Under the pieces are notes generated by a model. That model had not been told where the DNA came from. It made no database searches and worked only from the letters and a program-made list of their open reading frames with translations. A stretch of DNA of 64,000 nucleotides from assembly GCA_964583335.1 (NCBI GenBank), contig CAZOVG010000001.1, positions 1 to 64,000 on the forward strand, in the 5' to 3' direction. This stretch comes from JAGNKE01 sp964583335 (GTDB lineage: Bacteria; Pseudomonadota; Alphaproteobacteria; Micavibrionales; Micavibrionaceae). The translations under genes were made by a program, and so were the position numbers. This document shows positions 44,021 through 53,238 of the stretch, in pieces (position 1 is the stretch's first letter; every line of letters begins with the position of its first letter).

Positions 44021-44181
44021 CTTTTAATCTGCCGGGTGAAGACCCGCCCCTGTCAGTTCTGTTTTCTTATTTTTTAACGTGCTTTTAGAATATAACACAT
44101 TGTTTTGGGCCAAGAATGCCCCTTTTTTCATGGAATTGCACGAAAAAACAGGTTTGAAAATAACGATTATGATGAATTCAT

Positions 44182-44607
44182 TTAGGGCTTCTGCTGGCTA
44201 AAGGCCGCTAATTCAGCCAAAGACCTGCGGTCCAGAACGCTGGAGAGGGCTGCGCGGGAATCAACCATAAGGCTCCGCACGGCGCAAGCCTCCTCGTCCA
44301 CACAATCCTCGCAGCGGCGGTATCCGGTCAGGCTTGCGCAGAGCAGCGGCGCGATCGGCCCCTCTATGGCCCGGATCACTTCGCCGGCGGTCATCTCACC
44401 GGGAGGACGCGCAAGCTCATAACCGCCTGAAGCGCCGCGGCGGCTTCTTAATAACTTACGGTTTTTGAGGTCGGTCAGGATGGCCTCAAGAAATTTATAG
44501 GGAATTTTTCCCTTTTTCGCTATTTCCTGAGCCGATAAGACGCGCTCTTGGTTTGCCGCCAGAATCGTCATCGCTTTCAGGGCGTATTTGGCTTTGTTCG
44601 AGATCAT
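44182..44607 (-). CDS. Rrf2-family transcriptional regulator
   Basis: A 141-residue repressor. The N-terminal winged helix reads MISNKAKYALKAMTILAAN, then LSAQEIAKKGKIPYKFLEAIL and LRSRRGASGGYELARPPGE, the classic Rrf2 motif. Cysteines at LLCAS, RRCEDC and EACAVR could hold an iron-sulfur cluster, as in IscR, NsrR or RsrR. ATG 44607 has TAGGAGTT upstream; the longer frame to 44757 covers the operator. It is divergent from an SLC13 transporter and probably regulates it and itself. Confidence 0.92.
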   Translation of the reverse strand: MISNKAKYALKAMTILAANQERVLSAQEIAKKGKIPYKFLEAILTDLKNRKLLRSRRGASGGYELARPPGEMTAGEVIRAIEGPIAPLLCASLTGYRRCEDCVDEEACAVRSLMVDSRAALSSVLDRRSLAELAAFSQQKP

Positions 44608-44616
44608 TTTAACTCC

Positions 44617-44638
44617 TATTATTTCTATAGGAATAATA
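44617..44638. promoter_or_regulatory. Near-perfect palindrome, likely Rrf2 operator
   Basis: TATTATT (44617-44623) and AATAATA (44632-44638) flank TCTATAGG; apart from one T/G mismatch the 22-base site is fully symmetric about CTATAG. It overlaps the ribosome binding site of the Rrf2 gene, where binding would block self-expression. Confidence 0.65.
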
Positions 44639-44739
44639 TGGTTTATTGTATACATTACCCTGAAATATGTTAGTGTGGAAGCATCAGTCTCCATACGTTG
44701 CGTGTTTGTCACAAGTTCTGGAAAAGGTGTGTCCCGGGC

Positions 44740-46614
44740 ATGATAGATGCATTGCATGTCTATTTAACATTCGCCGTACTAGGGTGCGTGCTTTATGCCT
44801 TCGTGCGCGAGCGGCTCCCTCCGCATCTGGTGGCCCTCAGCGGGATGTCCGCACTTCTTGCCAGCGGTGCGATCAGCACACAGGACATGCTGAACGTCTT
44901 TTCCAACAGCGCGCCGATCACCATCGCCTGTATGTTCGTCATCAGCGCAGCCTTGGACCGTACGGGCGTAGTAGACGCCATGGGGCGCTTTCTTCTTAGT
45001 ATTTCAGGCAAGAACAAGACGTGGGGCATTATCAGCCTGATTTTGGTTGTTGTGGTCATCTCGGCTTTTATGAACAACACGCCGGTCGTGATTATCCTGA
45101 CCCCGGTCGTGATCGCACTCGCAGAGAAGCTCAAGCAGTACCCTTCCAAATATCTTATTCCGTTGTCGTATGCGACGATTCTGGGTGGAACTTGTACGCT
45201 GATCGGGACATCAACAAATATCCTTGTAGACGGGGTCGCCCAGAAGGCCGGCCTGGAGCCCTTCGGGATGTTCGAGATTACCTTGCCCGGTCTTGCTTTC
45301 GCGTTTACGGGCCTTGTATTCATGGCCGTTTTCGGACGGCATCTTCTGCCCGAGCGCACCCCTCCCAAGGATGAGATCGACGATCCGGCTTTGCGTAAGC
45401 GTTTCGTTTCGGAAGCCATTATTACTGTCAACTCGCCTCTGATCGGAAAGACGCTCAATGAGGTACAGTTCACCGATCATGAGGATTATGAAATCATCGA
45501 CCTTGTGAGGCGCGAAGCGGGCAACCGCCTCGGACTCAGCGAGGCGCTGTCCAACCTGATCACGACTTTGCGCGCGCCATCGGACGATGCCGACGACAAG
45601 CCCCGGCCAATCTCACCCTTGCGAGACATTCCCCTTGAAGCCGGCGACAGGCTGGTTTTCAAGGCGCATAAGGAAGAGCTAATCGAGCTTAAAAAATACA
45701 TCGGCATGGCGTTCGACATTGAGCGGCCGAATGTGTTCTCCGAGGCCCTGCCCGCCCGGCAGGTCATGGTGGCCGAGGGTGTTCTCGCCCAGAATTCAGA
45801 CATGGTCGGCATGCGTATCCGCGATTTGCGCCTGCGCCGCCGCTACGGATGCTTTGTGATCGGCGTTCACCGCCGCGACAAAAACATCACGGGCGCAATC
45901 GGGAATGTCGTACTGATGGAGAATGATACGCTGATCCTTGAAGGGCCTGAAGAAGAGCTCGCCAAGCTTTTTGAAAACGAGCAGATTCTGAGCGCCTCAC
46001 AGATGCGCCAACGCGTCCTGCATCCCAAGCGCGCTGCTTTTTCGCTCGCCGTGCTTTTTGCGGTTGTTCTTCTGAGCGCGCTGGAGATCATGCCTATCGC
46101 CGGCCTCTCGTTTATTGGCGCGATCGCCGTTGTCATGAGCGGCTGCGTTACGCCGGAACACGCCTACAAGGCCATCGACTGGCGAATTCTGCTGCTGATC
46201 TTCGGAATGCTGGGGATCGGAACGGCGATGGAGAATACAGGCTCTATGGCGCTTCTGGTTAACGCCGCTGTTGATTTTGCACGTCCCTATGGGCCGTTTA
46301 TAATCCTTGCCGTGGTCTATTTAATTACCTCAATTCTGACGGAAATTATCACCAACAACGCTGTAGCGATCGTCATGACGCCCATCGTGATCGGTCTGGC
46401 GCTCTCACTTGGCTACGATCCGCGGCCTTTCGTCGCCGCTATCATGTTCGGCGCCTCTGCGAGCTTTGCGACCCCTATCGGGTATCAGACCAATACGTTC
46501 GTCTATTCGGCCGGTGGTTATAAATTCAAGGATTTCCTTAAGATCGGGATCCCCATGAACCTGCTTATGTGGGGCGTTGCGATGATCGTTATTCCCCTTT
46601 ACTGGGGCCTTTGA
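44740..46614 (+). CDS. SLC13-type permease with two TrkA-C (RCK-C) domains
   Basis: A 624-residue ion-anion transporter with ten to twelve membrane segments in two blocks (about 1-195 and 425-624). The two cytoplasmic TrkA-C domains lie between (about 215-310 and 320-410). Motifs include AFMNNTPVVIILTPVV and GTCTLIGTSTNILVDG in the first half and ITNNAVAIVMTPIVIG with SASFATPIGYQTN in the second. Family substrates are sulfate, other anions or dicarboxylates; the Rrf2 neighbour hints at sulfur or redox metabolism. ATG 44740 has only a poor ribosome site; GTG 44698 is an alternative. Confidence 0.9.
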   Translation: MIDALHVYLTFAVLGCVLYAFVRERLPPHLVALSGMSALLASGAISTQDMLNVFSNSAPITIACMFVISAALDRTGVVDAMGRFLLSISGKNKTWGIISLILVVVVISAFMNNTPVVIILTPVVIALAEKLKQYPSKYLIPLSYATILGGTCTLIGTSTNILVDGVAQKAGLEPFGMFEITLPGLAFAFTGLVFMAVFGRHLLPERTPPKDEIDDPALRKRFVSEAIITVNSPLIGKTLNEVQFTDHEDYEIIDLVRREAGNRLGLSEALSNLITTLRAPSDDADDKPRPISPLRDIPLEAGDRLVFKAHKEELIELKKYIGMAFDIERPNVFSEALPARQVMVAEGVLAQNSDMVGMRIRDLRLRRRYGCFVIGVHRRDKNITGAIGNVVLMENDTLILEGPEEELAKLFENEQILSASQMRQRVLHPKRAAFSLAVLFAVVLLSALEIMPIAGLSFIGAIAVVMSGCVTPEHAYKAIDWRILLLIFGMLGIGTAMENTGSMALLVNAAVDFARPYGPFIILAVVYLITSILTEIITNNAVAIVMTPIVIGLALSLGYDPRPFVAAIMFGASASFATPIGYQTNTFVYSAGGYKFKDFLKIGIPMNLLMWGVAMIVIPLYWGL

Positions 46615-46687
46615 TAATAAGTCTTGAAAAAAGCGCAGGGAAATTTATGGTTCGCAGAGAATTATCGAATTCATGGAGTTTCTGAGC

Positions 46688-47329
46688 ATGGCTGAAGTTA
46701 GAGCGCTTATCGAAGGATACCGGAAATTCTACGCGCGGTATTACGCCTCGGGCGATCCGCTTTACCGCGATCTGGCGCAAAACGGCCAGTCGCCCAAGAC
46801 GCTGATTATCGCGTGCAGCGACTCGCGGGTCGATCCTTCGATCATCACCGAAGCCGGGCCGGGCGATATTTTCGTGGTGCGGAACGTCGCCAACCTCGTC
46901 CCGCCCTATGCGCCGGATGTTAAGACCCTCCACGGGGTCAGCGCGGCGCTGGAGTTCGCGGTGCGGATTCTTGAGGTGCGGCACGTGGTGATCCTCGGTC
47001 ATTCCAACTGCGCGGGGATCGCGGCGCTTCTGGAGCCGGGCAAGACGGACAATACGGACTTCATCGGGATGTGGGTCAATATCGCCGCGAAGGCGCGGGA
47101 GAAGACGCTGGCCGAACGCCGGCCGGACGAAACGTCCTGTGAAACCCAGCACCGCTGCGAGAAGGAGAGCATCCTTTTGTCGCTCAGCAACCTGACCGGG
47201 TTTCCGTGGATACGCGAGAAGGTGGAGGCCGGAACGCTCAAGCTGCACGGCTGGTATTTCTCCATGGATCAGGGGCACCTGATGGAGTACGACCCGCGCT
47301 CGGGACAGTTTAACGCGGTCAAGACCTAA
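46688..47329 (+). CDS. Beta-class carbonic anhydrase
   Basis: A 213-residue zinc enzyme that interconverts CO2 and bicarbonate. Zinc ligands lie in IIACSDSRVDP (Cys and the Asp-Arg dyad) and GHSNCAGI (HxxC). The PPYAPDVKTLHGVSAALEFAV stretch is family-typical. ATG 46688 has GGAG nine bases upstream; ATG 46673 would add five residues. It lies 73 bases after the SLC13 gene on the same strand and may be co-transcribed. Its stop overlaps the stop of the convergent channel gene by three bases. Confidence 0.94.
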   Translation: MAEVRALIEGYRKFYARYYASGDPLYRDLAQNGQSPKTLIIACSDSRVDPSIITEAGPGDIFVVRNVANLVPPYAPDVKTLHGVSAALEFAVRILEVRHVVILGHSNCAGIAALLEPGKTDNTDFIGMWVNIAAKAREKTLAERRPDETSCETQHRCEKESILLSLSNLTGFPWIREKVEAGTLKLHGWYFSMDQGHLMEYDPRSGQFNAVKT

Positions 47330-48330
47330 AGCGCCCCGGCGATCAGCACCGTGACACCGACCGCCATCAGCGCGGTCACGGCCACCAGGACGATCATGTT
47401 GCTGCTGAATACCTTTTCATAGCTTTCCTGCCGCACGCGCGAGGAGGTCCGCACGATCTGCCACAGGGTCACGATGATGAAGAGGTATGAGAGCAGGTAA
47501 ATCTTGTCGGTCAGCAGAAGGTAGTCTACATCCGGCAGTGCGCTGGTGGCGGTGAGTTGCAGGGCCACGAGCGTCAGCAGGGCCGTTATGACGACCCCGA
47601 GGCGGCCCTCGATATAAAGCGGGTGGACGAAATACACCATCGCCGTGCAGACCAGAATCAGCGCGATGGGCAGGAAGATCTTCACAGCCATGGAGACTTG
47701 CGGGCGCTTGAGCGGAATGATGACGTGGCCGCGCGAATAATTCGAGCCGCCTTGGAAATTGAGGTCACCGAACGTCGTGTCGTAAAGGAAGGTCTGCACC
47801 TCCATATTCGGCTGGCCGATCGTGAAGCCGGGAATATAGATGTCCTTGTTGATCGTAATCGGCGCGGGGATGCTGTCGTCGGGGACGTAGACCAGACCCT
47901 CCTGCGCCGCCATGCTGTCCTCGATCAGGATCACGAGTTGCTGGTTATCGAAGGGGAATTTATGGAGCGGGAATTTTCCGCTGAACTTGCCCCTCTCGCG
48001 CAGGACGGTATAGAGGGAGCCGTCCGGCATTTTCTGCGGTTCGTCGTAAATCAGGGTGCGCACGTGGTTCTCCGGCTCGAAGGAATTCATGAATTCAAGG
48101 CTTTCGGCGGGGTTGATCGCGGGGTTTTTCCATCGGAACCAGATATAGAAATCGAGGCGGTAGCTGTGCGTGCGGAGGTCGATTTCCTGCACGTCGTTGA
48201 TATGCACGCCGACGATGACCTTTTCGGGTTCGGCGGGCTTGGATTGCTCCTGCGCATTCGCCATCAGCGGGAAAAACAGACAGACAAGCACGATGAGAAG
48301 CCGGGAGAGTGTTTTTTGTCGTTCGCTCAT
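47326..48330 (-). CDS. Prokaryotic pentameric ligand-gated ion channel homologue
   Basis: A 334-residue protein. A signal peptide (about 1-26, ending ANA) is followed by an extracellular beta-sandwich domain. The loop LHKFPFDNQQLVILIED corresponds to the cysteine-less Cys-loop with its FPFD signature. Four membrane segments follow at about residues 205-330, starting VKIFLPIALILVCTAMVYFV. This is the GLIC/ELIC superfamily layout. Ligand and ion are unknown; the M1-M2 Pro and aromatic details are partly atypical. ATG 48330 begins the signal peptide. It is 38 bases downstream of the acyl-CoA dehydrogenase gene. Confidence 0.87.
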   Translation of the reverse strand: MSERQKTLSRLLIVLVCLFFPLMANAQEQSKPAEPEKVIVGVHINDVQEIDLRTHSYRLDFYIWFRWKNPAINPAESLEFMNSFEPENHVRTLIYDEPQKMPDGSLYTVLRERGKFSGKFPLHKFPFDNQQLVILIEDSMAAQEGLVYVPDDSIPAPITINKDIYIPGFTIGQPNMEVQTFLYDTTFGDLNFQGGSNYSRGHVIIPLKRPQVSMAVKIFLPIALILVCTAMVYFVHPLYIEGRLGVVITALLTLVALQLTATSALPDVDYLLLTDKIYLLSYLFIIVTLWQIVRTSSRVRQESYEKVFSSNMIVLVAVTALMAVGVTVLIAGAL

Positions 48331-48368
48331 CGCGCGTTGCCTTGTATAATTCAGGTGTTCCAGGGAAC

Positions 48369-49553
48369 TCAGAAAAACGCCTGCAAGCCCGTCTGCGCGC
48401 GGCCCAAAATGAGCGCGTGGATGTCGTGCGTGCCCTCGTAGGTGTTGACGGATTCCAGATTGCACATATGGCGCATGACGTGGAATTCGTCGGCGATACC
48501 GTTGCCGCCGTGCATGTCGCGCGCAACGCGGGCGATGTCCAGCGCCTTGCCGCAGTTGTTGCGCTTGACGAGGGAAATCATTTCCGGCGCGAAGGCGTCT
48601 TCATCCATCAGGCGGCCCACGCTCAGCGCGGCGTGGAGGCCAAGCGCGATCTCGGTCTGCATGTCGGCGAGTTTCTTTTGCACGAGTTGGGTCTGCGCGA
48701 GCGGGCGGCCGAACTGCTTGCGGTCCAGAGTGTATTGCCGCGCGGCGTGCCAGCAGAATTCCGCGGCGCCCATGACGCCCCACGCGATGCCGTAGCGGGC
48801 GCGGTTGAGGCATTCAAACGGCCCCTTGAGGCCGGAGGCGTTGGGGAGCAGATTTTCCTCCGGCACAAACACTTCGTCCATCACGATTTCGCCGGTGATG
48901 GAGGCGCGCAGAGACAGTTTGCCCTCGATCTTGGGCGCGGAGAGGCCCTTCATGCCCTTTTCGAGGATGAAGCCCTTTATCGCGCCGTCATGCGCGTCGG
49001 ATTTCGCCCAGACGACGAACACGTCGGCGATGGGGGAGTTGCTGATCCACATTTTCGAGCCGGAGAGGCTGTAGCCGCCTTTCACTTGGCGGGCCTTGGT
49101 CTTCATGCCGCCCGGATCGGATCCGGCGTCGGGTTCGGTGAGGCCGAAACAGCCGATCCATTCGCCCGTGGCCAGCTTCGGCAGGTATTTTTTACGCTGA
49201 TCTTCCGACCCCCATGCATAGATGGGATACATGACCAGAGAGGATTGCACGGACATCGCGGAGCGGTATCCGGAATCCACGCGCTCGACCTCCCGCGCGA
49301 TCAGGCCGTACGCCACGTACCCTACGCTTGCCCCGCCGTACTCCTCGGGTAAGGTCGAGCCGAGCAGGCCCAATTCGCCCATCGCGCGCATGATTCCGGG
49401 GTCGAAATGCTCCTCCCGGTAGGCCATGAGCACCTTGGGCATCAGGACCTCCTGCGCGAAGCTGTGCGCGGTGTCCCTGATGGCGCGTTCGTCCTCGGTC
49501 AGGGCGGTTTCGAGATTGAGGGGGTCTTCCCAGGAAAAAGCGGCGCGGCTCAT
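48369..49553 (-). CDS. Glutaryl-CoA dehydrogenase-like acyl-CoA dehydrogenase
   Basis: A 394-residue FAD enzyme that oxidises and decarboxylates glutaryl-CoA to crotonyl-CoA in lysine and tryptophan breakdown. FAD-binding motifs are CFGLTEPDAGSDP and KMWISNSPIADVFVVWAK; the catalytic Glu is in NLESVNTYEGTHDIHALILG near residue 378, and the ARYGIAWG stretch with catalytic-site Arg is typical of GcdH. Other acyl-CoA dehydrogenases are less likely. Start ATG 49553 has GGACC-type weak site. No glutarate genes adjoin; the fused E1 gene is divergent. Confidence 0.9.
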   Translation of the reverse strand: MSRAAFSWEDPLNLETALTEDERAIRDTAHSFAQEVLMPKVLMAYREEHFDPGIMRAMGELGLLGSTLPEEYGGASVGYVAYGLIAREVERVDSGYRSAMSVQSSLVMYPIYAWGSEDQRKKYLPKLATGEWIGCFGLTEPDAGSDPGGMKTKARQVKGGYSLSGSKMWISNSPIADVFVVWAKSDAHDGAIKGFILEKGMKGLSAPKIEGKLSLRASITGEIVMDEVFVPEENLLPNASGLKGPFECLNRARYGIAWGVMGAAEFCWHAARQYTLDRKQFGRPLAQTQLVQKKLADMQTEIALGLHAALSVGRLMDEDAFAPEMISLVKRNNCGKALDIARVARDMHGGNGIADEFHVMRHMCNLESVNTYEGTHDIHALILGRAQTGLQAFF

Positions 49554-49627
49554 GTTTTTTCAAGGTCCTGTACTATTGGATTTGGGCAAACTATAACATT
49601 GATAAAGAAGGTTGATAAAGCTCGCAC

Positions 49628-51847
49628 ATGCAGGATCGCGCAAAAATCGTACATGAGAATTTTCTAAGGCGCGTGGCGGCGGGCGACCTGCCCGATACGC
49701 GGCTTTACGATCCGGCGGAGGCCGGGCTGTCCGCGCAGGGTCTCGTGGAGATTTTCGAATCGCAGGTTCTGAGCCGCAGGCTGGACCTTATCTCCCGGAT
49801 TTTGCAGGCGCGGGGCGAGAGCTTCTATACGATCGGCAGCTCCGGGCATGAGGGTAATGCCTCGATTTCCGCTGCTTTGCGGCTTGAGGACATGGCGTTC
49901 CTGCACTACCGGGACGCGGCCTTTTTGATCCAGAGAGCTAAAAAACTGCCGGGGCAGACGCCGCTCTGGGACATGCTGCTGAGCTTCACGGCGTCCAGCG
50001 AGGATCCGATCTCGGCGGGGCGGCACAAGGTTCTGGGCAGCAAGGCGCTCAATATCCCGCCGCAGACCAGCACGATTGCCTCGCACCTGCCCAAAGCCGT
50101 GGGCGCGGCGTTCAGTCTCGGGCTGGCGGAGCGGCTCGGGCATTCCGGCAAGATCGCCGAAGATTCCCTTATCTATTGCAGCTTCGGGGACGCGTCGGTC
50201 AACCATTCCACGGCGGTGGGCGCGATCAATACGGCGTGCTGGAGCGCGCACAAGCGGGTGGATATGCCCATTCTTTTTGTCTGCGAGGATAACGAAATCG
50301 GCATTTCCACGCCGACCCCGAAGAATTGGGTTAGAAATACTTACAGCAACCGCGCGGGGCTGCGGTATTTCCAGTGCGACGGGTTGAACGCCATCGAGAC
50401 TTATATGGTCGCGCGGGAGGCCGCCGACTTCGTGCGGACGCAGAAGGCTCCGGCGTTTTTGCACATGACTTGCGTGCGGCTGTTCGGTCATGCGGGCGCG
50501 GACGTGCAGACGAGCTATATGAGTCAGGCGAAGATCGACGCGGCGGAAGCGCAGGACCCGCTTTTGCATAGCGCCGCGCTTCTGACGGGGCTGGGGATTC
50601 TTACGAAGGATCAGGTTCTGGAGATATACAATACGATCGGCGAGCGGGTCGAACGCGCGGCGGAGCACGTCATCAAACGGCCCAAGCTGCGCACCGCGCA
50701 GGAGGTGATGAGCAGCATCGTGCCCCTGCCCGCCGATGTTGCGCCGCCGCCCGCCGTGGCGCAAAAAGAGCGCGAGCAGAGTTTCGGGCGCGAGATTCCG
50801 ACGATGGAACAGCCGCAGCACATGGCGCGGTTGATCAACTGGGCGCTGCACGATCTGATGCTGGCCTGCCCGGAGATTATCCTTGCGGGGGAGGATATCG
50901 GGCCGAAGGGCGGGGTTTACGGCGTCACGACCAAGCTGCATGACCGTTTCGGGCCGCACAGGGTGATCAATACGCTTCTGGACGAGCAGAGCATTCTGGG
51001 GCTGGCGATCGGGCTGGGGCATAACGGGTTTATCCCGATTCCCGAAATCCAGTTTCTCGCCTATCTACATAACGCCGAGGATCAGTTGCGCGGGGAAGCG
51101 GCAACGCTGAGCTTTTTCTCCAGCAGGCAATACACCAATCCGATGGTCATGCGGATCGCGGGGCTTCCGTATCAGCGCGGGTTCGGCGGGCATTTCCACA
51201 ACGACAACGCGCTGGCCGTCCTGCGCGACATTCCGGGGATCATCTTGGCCTGTCCCTCCAACGGCGCGGACGCTGTGGAGATGCTGCGCGAATCCGTCCG
51301 GCTGGCGCGCGAGGAGCAGCGCATCGTGGTCTTTCTTGAGCCGATCGCGCTTTATATGACGCGCGACCTGCATGCGGAGAAGGACGGGCTGTGGACCTTT
51401 GCCTATACGCCGCCCGCGCAAGCGAAGCCTGTTGCTTTCGGCGAGCCGCATATCCACGGCAAGGGCAAAGATCTTTGCATCCTGACGTATGGCAACGGGT
51501 ATTATCTCTCGCGGCAGGCGGCGAAGATTCTTGAAGATCAGCATAAAATCAAAATCCGCGTCGTCGATTTGCGCTGGCTGGTGCCGCTTAACGCCGAAGC
51601 CATCGCCGAAGCCGCCAAGCCGTGTTCGCATGTTCTTATCGTCGATGAATGCCGCCGCAGCGGATCGCCGAGCGAGGAGATCATGACTATCCTCATGGAA
51701 AATCTGGATACTTTGCCGAAGATCAAGCGGGTGACGGCGGAGGATTGCTTCATCCCGCTCGGGCGGGCCTACGCCTCCACCCTGCCAAGCCGAGACGGGA
51801 TCGTCGAAGCGGCGCTGACGCTTTGCGGGAAGGGGAAAAAACGATGA
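49628..51847 (+). CDS. Fused alpha/beta 2-oxoacid dehydrogenase E1 component
   Basis: A 739-residue thiamine diphosphate enzyme. The alpha half (1-345) has SSGHEGNASISA and the TPP motif GDASVNHSTAVGAIN; the beta half (about 390-735) has EDIGPKGGVYGVT, PIPEIQFLAYLHNAEDQ and the C-terminal transketolase region with SHVLIVDECRRSG. It looks like branched-chain or acetoin/pyruvate E1 joined in one chain. Family knowledge predicts acyl transfer to lipoylated E2, but E2 and E3 are not in the window. The next gene overlaps its stop and encodes an acyltransferase. Confidence 0.92.
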   Translation: MQDRAKIVHENFLRRVAAGDLPDTRLYDPAEAGLSAQGLVEIFESQVLSRRLDLISRILQARGESFYTIGSSGHEGNASISAALRLEDMAFLHYRDAAFLIQRAKKLPGQTPLWDMLLSFTASSEDPISAGRHKVLGSKALNIPPQTSTIASHLPKAVGAAFSLGLAERLGHSGKIAEDSLIYCSFGDASVNHSTAVGAINTACWSAHKRVDMPILFVCEDNEIGISTPTPKNWVRNTYSNRAGLRYFQCDGLNAIETYMVAREAADFVRTQKAPAFLHMTCVRLFGHAGADVQTSYMSQAKIDAAEAQDPLLHSAALLTGLGILTKDQVLEIYNTIGERVERAAEHVIKRPKLRTAQEVMSSIVPLPADVAPPPAVAQKEREQSFGREIPTMEQPQHMARLINWALHDLMLACPEIILAGEDIGPKGGVYGVTTKLHDRFGPHRVINTLLDEQSILGLAIGLGHNGFIPIPEIQFLAYLHNAEDQLRGEAATLSFFSSRQYTNPMVMRIAGLPYQRGFGGHFHNDNALAVLRDIPGIILACPSNGADAVEMLRESVRLAREEQRIVVFLEPIALYMTRDLHAEKDGLWTFAYTPPAQAKPVAFGEPHIHGKGKDLCILTYGNGYYLSRQAAKILEDQHKIKIRVVDLRWLVPLNAEAIAEAAKPCSHVLIVDECRRSGSPSEEIMTILMENLDTLPKIKRVTAEDCFIPLGRAYASTLPSRDGIVEAALTLCGKGKKR

Positions 51848-52881
51848 AAAAGAAGGCTCTGGTCATCGCGCCCGGACGGGGAACGTATAACAAGGCGGAG
51901 CTTGGCTATCTGCATAAACATCATGCGGATAAAAAGGAACTGATCGACACGGTGGACGGAATCCGCCGGGAGCGCGGACAGGTTGCTATCCGCGATCTCG
52001 ATTCGCGTGAGGCCTATGCGATCAAGGAGCATACGCGCGGCGACAACGCCTCGCCGCTGATCTATGCCTGCGCTTACGGAGATTTTCTTTCGATCGACCG
52101 CGAGAAATTCGAGATCGCCGCCGTCACGGGCAATTCGATGGGGTGGTATATCGCGCTGGGCTGCGCGGGGGCGCTCGATGTGTTCCATACCGCGACCCTG
52201 ATCAACACGATGGGCACGTTCATGCAGGAGGCCCTGATCGGCGGGCAGATCGTGTATCCGTTCGTCGATGAGCAATGGCACGAGATTCCCGGAAAGCGGG
52301 CGGAACTGGCGGAGATCGTTCGCACGATCAATTCCGCGCCCGGATGCGCAGTTTATACCTCCATCGAGTTGGGCGGCATGATCGTTTTTGGCGCGAACAC
52401 GAAAGGGATCGCGGAATTGCAAAAGCGGCTCCCGCCGCTGCAGGACCGTTTTCCGCTGCTGCTGCCCAACCATGCGGCGTTCCATACGCCCCTGCAAGCG
52501 CCTATCTCTGAGAAGGCTATGGCGACCTTCTCGCCCGCGATGTTCGACGCGCCTGCCCTGCCGATGATCGACGGGCGGGGATATGTCTGGGAAAAATATT
52601 CGACCGATCCGCGCGCGCTGTTCGATTACACGCTCGGCCATCAGGTGTGCGAGCCTTACGATTTCACCCGCGCGGTGCAGGCGGGGATGAAGGAGTTTGC
52701 GCCGGAGTGCATCATCTGTCTTGGCCCCGGCACGACTTTGGGCGGCGCGATCGCGCAGAGTCTCATTGCGATCCAATGGGACGGGATCGCCTCAAAGGAC
52801 GATTTCTCCGCGCGGCAAAAAAGCGACAAGCCGATCCTCTATGCCATGGGCATGGACGAGCAGCGGCTTCTTGTCGTTTGA
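51844..52881 (+). CDS. FabD-like acyltransferase
   Basis: A 345-residue protein with the malonyl-CoA:ACP transacylase fold. The nucleophile elbow is VTGNSMGW (GxSxG) near residue 98 and the catalytic His is in NHAAFHTPLQ, equivalent to AFHSPLM in FabD. Arg of the elbow region in FabD (GHSLGE..R) is not clear, so malonyl selectivity is unsure. The start ATG overlaps the E1 stop (ATGA), with AAGGGGAAAAA upstream. Coupling with the E1 suggests transfer of an acyl group, perhaps branched; that is inference. Confidence 0.88.
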   Translation: MKKKALVIAPGRGTYNKAELGYLHKHHADKKELIDTVDGIRRERGQVAIRDLDSREAYAIKEHTRGDNASPLIYACAYGDFLSIDREKFEIAAVTGNSMGWYIALGCAGALDVFHTATLINTMGTFMQEALIGGQIVYPFVDEQWHEIPGKRAELAEIVRTINSAPGCAVYTSIELGGMIVFGANTKGIAELQKRLPPLQDRFPLLLPNHAAFHTPLQAPISEKAMATFSPAMFDAPALPMIDGRGYVWEKYSTDPRALFDYTLGHQVCEPYDFTRAVQAGMKEFAPECIICLGPGTTLGGAIAQSLIAIQWDGIASKDDFSARQKSDKPILYAMGMDEQRLLVV

Positions 52882-52893
52882 ATTTGACGGAAC

Positions 52894-53214
52894 TTAATAA
52901 TCAGGAATGAAGGCGTTGCCCATGCCGTTGCCGACCGCTACCTCGGCGCCGCCCATCTGCGCAGCCATGTGCGCCGTGCCGCCGCCCAGCCATGTCGCGA
53001 CGGTGTTCAGCGCGTCGGAAATACCCAGCGTGTCGAAGGCGTTCAGGATCGGTTCCTTGACGGCATCAAAGAGGGCCACGCCGCCGGGATCGTAGTGCCA
53101 GAGAGCCAGGTCGAGAAGCCCGAAGCCGACATACAGCAATACGCCTTTTACGGCAAAGTTGAAAACCTTGCTCAGGGTCAGCTTTCCGCTTTCCTCGGCC
53201 ATTGCCTGTGCCAT
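52894..53214 (-). CDS. Small orphan membrane protein under Fur-like sites
   Basis: About 106 residues starting MAQAMAEESGKLTLSKVFNF. One hydrophobic segment (VKGVLLYVGFGLLDLALW, about 22-40) may be a membrane helix; the rest is helical with a Gly/Ala-rich end (GGGTAHMAAQMGGAEVAVG). AGAGGT six bases before ATG 53214 supports the start. It is divergent from the exported protein gene and shares a promoter region with three Fur-like boxes. Function unknown. Confidence 0.72.
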   Translation of the reverse strand: MAQAMAEESGKLTLSKVFNFAVKGVLLYVGFGLLDLALWHYDPGGVALFDAVKEPILNAFDTLGISDALNTVATWLGGGTAHMAAQMGGAEVAVGNGMGNAFIPDY

Positions 53215-53238
53215 ATTCGACCTCTGCAAAAAAAATGA

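Noticed and set aside
41924..44077. A 717-residue plus-strand open frame
   Set aside because: It is the mirror of glnD, whose motifs are certain.
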